Of a DNA stretch of 64,000 nucleotides, positions 34,230 to 43,232 are shown piece by piece; the stretch's first letter is position 1, and each line of letters opens with the position of its first letter. Location of the stretch: the NCBI GenBank assembly GCA_002914845.1, contig JXTC01000002.1, forward strand, positions 3,140,370 through 3,204,369, read 5' to 3'. Source of the stretch: Trema orientale (Eukaryota > Streptophyta > Magnoliopsida > Rosales > Cannabaceae). The position numbers and the translations under genes were made by a program. The notes beneath the pieces were generated by a model, which ran no database searches, was not told the origin of the DNA, and saw only the letters and a program-made list of their open reading frames with translations.

Positions 34230-35420
34230 AGAAATTCAGGATATCACAAAGACTGCACCAAATTATATTTACGGAGACTCAGATATTGAGGATCTTATAA
34301 ATTTTTATAGAAATGATCGTACCATTACTCTATATGTCATCATTAAAGAGAATCAAGATAATAGAAAAAGAAGTATTTGTCAATGAAGATAGTGATGGCG
34401 ATGAGTTTAATAATGACAACATGGAACTTGATTTTGAGGAATGTTCCAACGATGATTATTTTGGGTGTCATATCATGAACTAGTATTGAATACACGGTTA
34501 GTCATGTTTATACTATGGCTTGTCACGAGGCATGTTATCAACACATTAAAGTAAATATAAGGCATCATTATAGGAGTTTTGCTTCGATTAGAATGTACAA
34601 GACTGCTGCTGAAGCATATCGAATTGAATAGTTCAATCCACACTACAATGAGCTCTGACAAAGATATCCAATAGTGGCTAGGTACCTAGAGAATGACGTA
34701 AAGTTCAAAAAATGGTCTAGAGCTCACTTTGGAGGCAATAAGTACGAAGTTATGACCACTAACATTGTTGAGACTGTGAACACTATGATGCGAAAGGCAA
34801 GAAAGTATCCTATAACTGCCATAATTGATTTTATCATAAACACAATGGGATAATGATTTCTTAATCAGTATCGAGAAGCATTAGCGGTGACAACCTCACC
34901 TACACCAAAAAGAGAGGAAATACTACGAAAAAGATGGGACAATGCTGGCTTGTTGATAACACTCCAATTGAACGAGAATGAATACAATGTTATGTGTGGT
35001 GAGATTGATGTAGTAGTACTGTCAGTGCAAGGTTTTTGACATTAACATGATTCCATGCATTCATGCCATAGCAGTAGCAGGAAAGTCTCAACCATAAAAC
35101 ACTGGGAACTCATATATTCCCTTTGTTTTGAATACTACAGTGCACCGTATTAGTTGTTAGCATATGCCAAAATCATTTACCATGTGCCCTCAGAACGCAA
35201 TGGGACAACATTCCTGAAGAGATTGGAGCAATTAAGGTAGTAGCACCAAAAAGAGAATCGACTAAAAGTAGGCCAAAAATTAGTCGCATTGCTTCACAAG
35301 GTGAGGATCTTAAATAGCAGTATAGATGTTGGATACGTGGGGAAACAAAGCACAATACAAAGAAATGTCCTTATCGACGCGATCTATCTGACATTAGAAG
35401 TACGACCTAGTAGCCATGAC
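34230..35420 (+). pseudogene. decayed Mutator-like (MULE/MuDR) transposase
   Basis: Stops and shifts break the frame, but the order of conserved pieces is clear. Near 34277 is an N-terminal segment (GDSDIEDLINFYRND). Near 34668-34850 is the block RYPIVARYLENDVKFKKWSR followed by AHFGGNKYEVMTTNIVETVN and ARKYPITAIIDFI. At 34900-35030 is KREEILRKRWDNAG. Near 35210-35400 are EIGAIKVVAPKRESTKSRPK and a zinc-knuckle remnant C-x-x-x-x-E-T-K-H-N-T-K-K-C. These match the C-terminal part of plant MuDR-type transposases with a CCHC/SWIM finger. In-frame stops (for example 34656 and 34851) rule out function. Terminal repeats were not found. Confidence 0.8.
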
Positions 35421-35453
35421 ATTTTTATTTTTCTTTATTATATTAATTATGTA

Positions 35454-36070
35454 GCATCCATCTTACTAGTTTTTAATATTCCTATTTGAGCAATTAAATT
35501 AATATAATTGTGTACTAGAGACACTCATTTAGTTCTCAATTACTCACTCACAGATCCGTAATCCATAAACAATGTTCACTTACTCATTTAGTTCTCAATT
35601 ACTCACCCACGGATCCATAATCCATAAAAAATGCTCAAAGTGAACAATATTTACATTGTGCCTAAAATTACACTAAGCGCCCCTAATAGTCGCTCACTAT
35701 AATTGGAGGCGATTATAATAGTCACCATAGCGACCATATATGATTTCTCAATAATTTAAGTAAATTAAATTTGTTTTAGTTATGGTACTAATTATATATA
35801 ATATATCTTACTAGTTTTTAATAATCTTATTTGTGCAACTAAATTAATATAATTTTTTTTTGCTCTACCATCTAAATTAATATAATTATGCACTAGAGAT
35901 ATTCTTTTAGTTCTCAATTACTTAGCCACGAATTCGTAATCCCTAAAAAAGCTTAAAGCAACCAAAATTTATATTATGCAACCTTAAACTTACAGTTAAC
36001 GACCATATAGTCACCTCCATAGTTGGAGGTGACTATAATAGTTGCCAAAGTAACCATAATGGTCACTCTA
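35454..36070. repeat. duplicated ~350-bp module with hairpin
   Basis: The sequence from TCTTACTAGTTTTTAATATTCC (35460) recurs from TCTTACTAGTTTTTAATAATC (35808). Both continue with a TTTAGTTCTCAATTACT segment and a GTAATCC segment. The second copy has a perfect hairpin: TATAGTCACCTCC at 36006-36018 and GGAGGTGACTATA at 36025-36037 with a 6-nt loop. The first copy has a decayed version near 35687-35720. Confidence 0.65.
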
Positions 36071-36089
36071 TATTAATTGTGCAAACTAA

Positions 36090-36960
36090 ATTTTTTTTTA
36101 TTTAAATTAATTAAACAAAAGTTAGACTATGCTATAATGCAATTATGTCACATAGTCACCTACTATGTTAATTGTACGTAGACATATTAAAAAAATGTGA
36201 TTTCTTACTAATTTAAGCAAATTATATTTATTTTAAGTAATAAACACAAGTGAGACTAAGTTATAGTATAATTATATATCATATAGTCATCTACTATATC
36301 AATTGTACATATACATATAAAAAAAAATTGTGATTTCTCACTAATTTAAGTAAAGTATATTTATTTTAAGTAATTAACACAAGTGATACTAAGTTATAGT
36401 ATAATTATATGTCACGTAGTCACCTATTATGCTAATTATGTATAGACATATTTAAAAAAAAAAAGTGATTTCATACTAATTTAAGTAAATTATATTTATG
36501 TTAAGTGATACTAAGTTATATTTTAATTATATGTCACATAGTCACCTATTAGGTTAATTGTGCATAGACATATTTAAAAACAAATGTGATTTCTCATTAA
36601 TATAAGTAAAGTATATTTATTTTATGTAATTAATACAAGTGATACTAAGTTATAGTGTAATTATATGTCACATAGTCACCTATTATGTTAATTGTGCATA
36701 GACATATTTGAAAAAAAAAAGTGATTTCTCACTAATTTATGTTAATTATATTTATTTTATGTAATCAACACAAGTAATACTAAGTTATAGTGTAATTATA
36801 TGTCACATAATCACTTATTGTGTTAATTGTGAGTAGACATATTTTAAAAAATATAATTTCTCACTAATTTAAATAAATTATATTTATTTTCAATATTTAA
36901 TACAAGTGATACTAAATTATAATATAATTACATGTCATATAGTGATCTATTATGAGACGG
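36090..36960. repeat. tandem repeat, ~132-bp unit, about seven copies
   Basis: The landmark ATGTCACATAGTCACCTATTATG recurs, with variation, at about 36151, 36282, 36413, 36537, 36671, 36805 and 36936, so the period is 123-134 bp. Each unit also has GTGATTTCTCACTAATTTAAG and ACAAGTGATACTAAGTTATAG. There is no coding frame. It adjoins the duplicated module and shares the motif TAGTCACCT with its hairpin. Confidence 0.8.
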
Positions 36961-37170
36961 CGCATGGAACTAAGAGAAAGTATTTTTTTTTTTTCTCTTT
37001 TGTAATGTTACTATTTTTGTTTTTTTAGATCTTGTTACTGTTTCTTTCTTTTAAGTCGTATAATTTACGTTGTTAGTGAGTCTTAATAGTTTATTATCTA
37101 TTAATTAGTGCTAATTAGATTTATTGAAATAAAAAAATTAAAAATAAATAAGAAAAATTCGGTTTCTCAG

Positions 37171-38526
37171 GTTGCCATTTTGCCAAAGCACTCGTTGGAG
37201 CCAATGGAGCTCATCGGATTCTTCTCCTACCATTGTACAGGTCATTCCAAACTACATTGTGCCAGGAAATATCCCTCAGTGTGCTTTAGTTGAGATGGAG
37301 ACCTCAAAGGAAGCTAAAGCTGTTGTCTCAGAGATGACACAGTTACCTTTCATGATATCTGGGATGCCGAGGCCCGTGAGGTGCTGAAGTTGAAATGTTT
37401 GATGATCGGCCCAGGAAGCCTGACAGGGAAATACTATGTCGCTGGCTTGAGCGTAGCAATCCAGATTTTGAGGTACCAAAGAGACTGAAGCATCTTTGTT
37501 GAGAACATTCTCGTGAAGCTGAGTTCCTGATTAAGGTAATTTTAGACATTTGGCTTCTAGCATAGCACTTTATCGTCAACCAGATATGCCATACGTCCTT
37601 TTTGTTTATATTGCTTTTGTTTAAATATTTATTTGTTGATAAGAATCGAAATTGTTATTGATCAAGAACAAAAGTGTTTAAAAAAAATATATAATGGAAC
37701 TAGAACTAGGCTATAAAATAGCCAAAGCACAAAACCACTGTCTAGAACAGACTAACAACATGCTTTCTTTTAGTTGGAAAAACACTGTGTTTACCGGTGT
37801 TTAGATTTGTGCTTGTTCGGTCAGATCTTGGTTCTTTTTTTATTTATTTATTTATTTTATTTTTTAAAGTTGTTTATTGTGTTGGAGGATGTGTTATCCT
37901 CACTTGTTTTTTGTATTTTCTGATTTTTTGTGATTTTGTCATCAATAAAAGTAGTTCTTATCACCCCCTCCCTTTTTTTTCCCTCCTAAACAAATAAAAA
38001 AAAAAAAAGGGGGGATCAGACTAACAATCCAAATCACTATTCTACAACCTTCTAATCCAAATTGGAAAGTGAGAAGGGGAATATTCGTAAAATCCTATTC
38101 CAATTACTTCAATTTGTCTTGCAAACAACTTATCCCGAGCCCTGTATTCAAAACAGAGTGAAAAATGCACACTGAGACGACGCCTTGCCTTTCTTACTGC
38201 CACTTATTGAGACTGGAATTTAGTACCAGGAATGATGCACAAAATATGGACACAACACAACTGGTTATATTTGATCTGTTTTTGAGTATTACTGTTTAGT
38301 AATTCCATATTGTCCATTGTTTTCTCTTATTTTATTTTATTTTTATTTTTATTTAAAAAAAAACAATGTGTAGCAACAACATCACGAAGAAGAGAAGGTT
38401 GCGAAGAAGCAGGCAGATGAACTCAAAACAGACTATAAGAAGCATGAGTTGATAGAAGGTATGATGTCTGATGGAACTGCTCAGCGCTTGGGACGTCGTT
38501 ACAACCTTCGCCTCGATGATCGATAG
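37171..38526 (+). pseudogene. two-exon remnant of an RRM-like protein gene
   Basis: Exon A (37171-37535) follows a splice acceptor TTTCTCAG and ends at the donor ATTAAG|GTAATT. Exon B (38374-38526) follows AATGTGTAG and ends at TAG. Joined pieces read VQVIPNYIVPGNIPQCALVE and SKEAKAVVSEM (like the last strands of an RNA-recognition motif), then AEVEMFDDRPRKPDREILCR, SREAEFLIK, and in exon B a Lys/Glu-rich helix (EEEKVAKKQADELKTDYKKH) plus GTAQRLGRRYNLRLDD. There is a frameshift near 37380 and an in-frame TGA near 37500, so it is broken. The intron is kept, so it is a duplicated or dying gene rather than a retrocopy. I cannot name the parent gene with confidence. Confidence 0.6.
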
Positions 38527-39777
38527 GCTTTTTGATGAGATTCCTCCTGTCAGGTAGCAAGTAATGTCAATATAGGTATGGAAAAAATTCTGTGGGCATC
38601 TGGCTTTTACTTTGAAGGCTCCATTAGTTTGGGGAAGACACATTTCTCGGTTGAAAACATGTACTAGGTAGCTTATTTAGATAGACTCGGTTTTTCTGAA
38701 TTCACTTGGAAAACTGTCCTAACGCACAAATTTGTGCATCTAGATGTAAATCATAGAATAGATGTTCTTCCCGGCATCAATTTTCTTGGCTGGTTGGGGT
38801 GATTACTGATGTCAACCATGCTCTACGTGTTCAGTGAGACGCATCATACAGAGCCCAGTTCTTTTTTTTTTTTTTTTTTTTGGGACAAAAAACGTTGAAA
38901 TGAGAGCATGTAGATATGGCAAAAATCCCCGACGGGGCGGGGCAACCCCACCTTAACCGGGGCAGACCGCCCGTTTTTTTTTTTTTTTTCTTTAAATCAC
39001 CCATTTTGAGGTTTCATCCCCTCTGCTCGTATAAGCAGCCGTCACACTCCCGCCCCTCAACCTGTCGACCAGCATTAGCGGAAGCTTAACCTGTCATCCA
39101 GTGGGCGATTTGGCGAGCGACGAGGTTGACCCCAGACTAAATTTGGAGAGCAACGGCTCAGACGAGGTTGTCCCAGATCTCTCTCTCTCTCTGTAAGTTA
39201 CAGATTTGGTGTAGTTCATTTTATTAATATGGATGTGCTTTGGTTTGTTCTAAGTTTATTGTTACTGTTTCAGCTGGTGTTTATTTCCGAGAGATTTTCC
39301 TCTGTTTTCTTGGAAAACAAACACTAATCCGGTTCAAATTCTTTTATATTCGGTTTGAAATTTGTATGATGATTGTCGTCATCTCTAAATTTTTTTTGTT
39401 TAATCTTTCTTTTTCTACTACAAATCTAAGACAAGATGTTTATTTTTCACATCATTCGTTTCATTTATTAATTCAGAAAATTTAAATAAAGATGTTCTCA
39501 AACAAGCTTTTAATAAGTCTGGGTTCCCCTGTGTGCGTCCTAGTGACTTTATGTTGGATAGTCTTGATATTAGATCTGTAGTTGGTCTTGAATCCAGGCG
39601 AGAGCAGTATGCTTAAACTATTGCTTAGTAATGCAAGACCAGTCAGACCAAATTCATAATTTTATTTAGGCTGTGGCTTTACAAAAGCTTTTGCATAAAT
39701 TTAATACACAAACTGAAATCTTATCTAGACCACATATACACAAACGGAAATTTTAGTACCTTTTTTTTTTCCAACCC
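38527..39777. other. intergenic with GC-rich patch and unassigned coding-like scraps
   Basis: 38925-38975 is GC-rich (GACGGGGCGGGGCAACCCCAC), resembling a plant repeat of GGGGC type, and is flanked by poly-T runs. 39175-39193 is a CT microsatellite. At about 39490-39618 an open stretch includes NKSGFPCVRPSDFMLDSLD, protein-like but unrecognised. Nothing here can be called a working gene. Confidence 0.35.
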
Positions 39778-39958
39778 ACGTATATCTTTTTGACTTCAAA
39801 GAGAAGAATAAAGAGGGAAGACCAGTTTATATTGAAAGATTGGGAAAAGTGGAACCCAATAAGCTAATGCAAGTTACAACTATGGAGCGTTATATAAAAT
39901 ACCATATATGTGAAGGAATTCGAAAATACTTTTGCAACGAAGTTTCCAGATTTTTATT
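39778..39958 (+). pseudogene. SEC14/CRAL-TRIO-like gene fragment
   Basis: The frame from 39792 reads [20 protein letters not shown] then [16 protein letters not shown]. This is the strongly conserved segment of plant SEC14-like phosphatidylinositol transfer proteins. A one-base insertion near 39916 shifts the frame; in the next frame the family's sequence continues as [12 protein letters not shown]. No other exons of the gene were found nearby, so this is a single-exon relic. Confidence 0.75.
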
Positions 39959-40485
39959 ACGATTTTAAGGATTATATCTTTCAATAAACTTTTGGATTGG
40001 ATTAGTTTTCTTTAACAGATAAGTAATGGTTTTTTTTTTTATTTATTATAAATCAAGTGCAGAGAGGAGTCAACATTGCTGTTAGAGACATCGTGATTAG
40101 TGACCCCTTTTGTTGTTCTCAAACTCGGCAAGCAGGTTTGTTTAGCTTTCAGCCATTTTGTGTATTTTGGTACTTTTTGATTGATTTTTAAACATTTTTG
40201 GCTTCTGGGTGTTTGGGTTATGATGTTTTCTGATATTGCACATATGATATAAAAAGCGGATATGATTAGACACTATAATGTCCTAATACCAGAAACAAAC
40301 ATAATGAGGTACAAGGATAATATTGTATCAAAAACAGGCACAATTAAGCAAAAAAATTGCAGAAAATATCACAAACATGCATATTTAGACATGAAAATAG
40401 AACAACATAAACAACATAAATGTAGACAAACATAATAATGGGCACAGGTAAGATATACGTATAGACACAGGCATATTATAGATTG

Positions 40486-40666
40486 AATAATGTTATAGGG
40501 CACCAGTGGTACCCAGCACCACAGTGATGTGTCAGTCTGTCACTGGCTAATCATAATTATAATTTAAGTGGGACCTATGTGGGACCCAGTTTATTAATTA
40601 AATCATCTAGTAACAAACAGACATGTCACTGTGGTGCTGGCACCACTGGTGCCCATAACATTGCTC
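40486..40666. mobile_element. Mutator-type MITE with 10-bp target duplication
   Basis: Long terminal inverted repeats: the left contains AATGTTATAGGGCACCAGTG and AGCACCACAGTGA, and the right, reverse complemented, contains AATGTTATGGGCACCAGTGG and AGCACCACAGTGA. About 37 bp are matched on each side. The flanks are TTATAGATTG (40476-40485) and TTATGGATTG (40667-40676), a 9-10-bp target duplication with one change, as made by Mutator-like transposases. Internal length is only about 100 bp, so it needs a transposase from elsewhere. Confidence 0.85.
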
Positions 40667-40883
40667 TTATGGATTGGGTTCAACATAATTATTAATCGTG
40701 CTTGAGTTAGGACGGCACAATGCACGAATGCGAACTTGATGGGAGGGGTGAGGGGCGCACTAGAATTTCAATTGACTGAAGCAAAATTGTAAATGATAAT
40801 ATTTTACTCTTAAAAGAAAGAAAAAAAATTAACAGGCTTATAACCAAAACGACGTAGCATAGAAGAGAACTAACTCCCTATAG

Positions 40884-40893
40884 AAACCCTAAA
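40884..40893 (+). promoter_or_regulatory. telo-box (AAACCCTAAA) upstream of rps1
   Basis: AAACCCTAAA is the telo-box, an element common near transcription starts of plant ribosomal-protein and translation genes. It lies about 140 bp before a likely 5'UTR splice donor (CCATCAG|GTTTGT at 41029/41030), which fits the ribosomal-protein identity of the downstream gene. Confidence 0.5.
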
Positions 40894-40919
40894 ATGTTAA
40901 TATCGACAAACCTCATAAT

Positions 40920-42550
40920 CTCTTCACGCTTACCCGACTCCCATCACTGGACATCGCCGCACTTGCAGTGCTCTCCGCCGCTGGCCCCTCGCCGGCCGTG
41001 GGTCCACTTTTTGATCTCTACCATCAGGTTTGTATGTTGCATTTATTAGCTACATTTCGATTCACATCCTTTCTTTTTCTCTAGTATTTCGACCTTAGTA
41101 TTGATATTATAAAAATAATGAGTCTATTGTTCTTTGCAATCTATTAAATTCGTGGGATTTGAGCTACTCGGGGTTCGAATAAGTTTGAGATTTGAATACC
41201 AAAAAAAATAAGCTAAAAAAAAAATTCACTTTATGTGTTCGACTATTGCATCAGATGAATTTTTTTTAGACTTTGCTATTTGGGTTTGGATTAAATTTAG
41301 ATAAATGGAGAAGAACTTGAAACTTCAATGTTGTATGTTGTACTGCAATCTTGTCTAGCAAACGATAAATGGTGTTATTTTACCTGGAATTTTTTTTTTT
41401 AATTTTAATTTTTTCCCGCTTGCTTGTATTAATTCTCGTATACGGATTGGTTTGCTTTTTCACCTCATGGATAATTTAAGTCTGAAATTGAAAGAAAAAT
41501 AAAATAAAAATGGGCATTTTAATTAAGGTCTGTGGCGTGTGGGGGAAAAGGGTAAGAATGGGAAGAAGCAGTGTCGGATATCGGGTGTAGGACAATCAAG
41601 GATGATTAAGAATACATAAATGATGGTGTACTTTTGATTTAGGAATTAGATTGGTTTGTAACTTTGATCATAAATAATTGATTTCTTATAGGTGGAGCAA
41701 ATTCAGTGAGACTATATTTTTGTCATCGTGTGGATTATTTGGAATGAAACAACTTTAGATTGCATAGAGGACTGCTGAGATAGTTCTTTAGCAAGGTGGA
41801 GATTTACTTGTGGATTTTGCTAATTAAAAGGATAATTCAGAAGAGCTAGTTCTGGTTGGTCACCTCCTGTGCCCCTTTTCCATAGAGGTAACTCAGATGC
41901 TGCAGTGGGAAGCTCTTATGATAATGTTGTTTGGAAGGTGTTAATAGAGATAGAAATGGGGTGGTGGCAGAAGCTTTTAGCTATCAGAGAAGGAGTTGTC
42001 ATAGCAAGTGATATTGGGTTGTCTCCTCTAGCTGTTGTAACTATTTCTTTTCTGTTACAGAATTCTGTTGTTGCTTGAAGGATTGATTAGTACTGTTGCC
42101 ATGGTATTGCTGAGAACTCTGTTCTTTTGCTGAGTACTGATAAAACTTTATTTTACTTTTTTTTTTCTTTTTAAATAAAAAGAGAAACAAATATAGGGGT
42201 ATGTAAGTTGGGGATGCCAGCATAGGCCTGCACTTTGTTGTGGTTGATGATTGTTGGGTCTCGGCCTCTTTGTTTTGTTTTTCTCCCCCTTCTTTTTCTG
42301 AATAATATTAATGCAACGTAAAAGAAGAAGATAATAATCTGACCTATTTTGTCAACCTCTCACTTGTGTCTGTCGCCCTGCCCAAGTCTCATTATTGAAG
42401 CCTTTAGTTTTATTTTTCTCTCTTTTTCCACTCCTTCCACATTGTCCACTGGATGTGCAGACTTTTATTGTGAATGGATCAGGGAAATGAAGTTACATCA
42501 AAATTCCTGGATTTTTTAAGCGACTTTGCTTATATTACTTTTATATGCAG
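40920..42550 (+). other. probable 5'UTR exon and leader intron of rps1
   Basis: 40920-41029 is GC-rich compared with its surroundings and ends in a good donor (CATCAG|GTTTGTATG). A matching acceptor TTTTATATGCAG ends at 42550, 85 bases before the rps1 start codon. The interval would be a 1.5 kb leader intron. Another acceptor-like TTCTTATAG at 41691 could define a further non-coding exon. A small open frame at 41869-42078 has no conserved features. No transcript evidence is available here. Confidence 0.45.
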
Positions 42551-42635
42551 ATATTTTTCACACGCAACTTTTGAGGAATCGACTATAGGAACATTAAGTT
42601 CAAAGCGTTTGATTTGGGAATCTAGCTAGCTTACA

Positions 42636-43232
42636 ATGAGTATCTATATGAGTCGACTGTTTCCAAGATCTAATTCAAGTTTTCCCCTACGCAACGGAAA
42701 TGCCTTACAAGCAAAAGTTTTACGCTTGAGGGAGGAAATGTTCATGGTGGATTCTGGGGCTGGGGCCCCTAAAGTTTGTACGCAAGATGAGCTTACCAGA
42801 GTCCCAGTCAATGAAGCCATCACCAGGTTTGAGAATAAGGTTGGATATGTAGATGTAAAGGCTGGCGAATCACTGATCAAAAAGCAAATGTTGGAGAGAT
42901 TCTTTGTTGATGTAGTGGCTGGTGAACCACAAGTGAAAGAGCGAGCTGCTGCAAGATTTAATGATCTGGTGGGATCTTTGGCTGGTGAATCAATTGTTCT
43001 TCCACGAAGATTCAGACAGAACCGAGCTTGGTTGGAACTAAACAAGATTTGGCGAGCGAATTCTAAGGTCAAAGGTTTTGTTGTAGACAAAGTAAGAGGA
43101 GGTCATTCTGTAGCCATAGCTGGTTTCATCGCTTTTCTTCCGTATCGTATTCAAAATAGTAGAAGGTTATTGAGTGATCGATTCACCATCGAGAGCATCA
43201 ACCCCAAAAGTAAGCAGATTATGTTGTTCTAA
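42636..43232 (+). CDS. rps1: mitochondrial ribosomal protein S1, nuclear copy
   Basis: Intact 198-residue frame recognisable as plant mitochondrial RPS1, a component of the mitochondrial small ribosomal subunit. It starts MSIYMSRLFPRSNSSF, which corresponds to the start of the mitochondrion-encoded protein. It carries the family's repeats AGESLIKKQ and AGEPQVKERAAARFNDLVGS, the stretch LPRRFRQNRAWLELNKIWR, and an S1 RNA-binding fold at about 144-198 (KVKGFVVDKVRGGHSVAIAG). The length equals that of the organelle gene, with no N-terminal extension. The Arg/Ser-rich, acid-free first 20 residues may themselves serve as a targeting signal (inference). Flanks are ordinary nuclear AT-rich DNA with a telo-box, and no other mitochondrial sequence is visible nearby, so a functional organelle-to-nucleus transfer is likelier than a recent mitochondrial insertion. 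Expression is not shown. Confidence 0.88.
   Translation: MSIYMSRLFPRSNSSFPLRNGNALQAKVLRLREEMFMVDSGAGAPKVCTQDELTRVPVNEAITRFENKVGYVDVKAGESLIKKQMLERFFVDVVAGEPQVKERAAARFNDLVGSLAGESIVLPRRFRQNRAWLELNKIWRANSKVKGFVVDKVRGGHSVAIAGFIAFLPYRIQNSRRLLSDRFTIESINPKSKQIMLF

Noticed and set aside
38925..38975. CpG-island-like promoter
   Set aside because: The GC-rich patch is short, flanked by poly-T, repeat-like and not followed by a gene.
41869..42078. 69-codon open frame upstream of rps1
   Set aside because: No conserved motif; it lies in the presumed leader intron.
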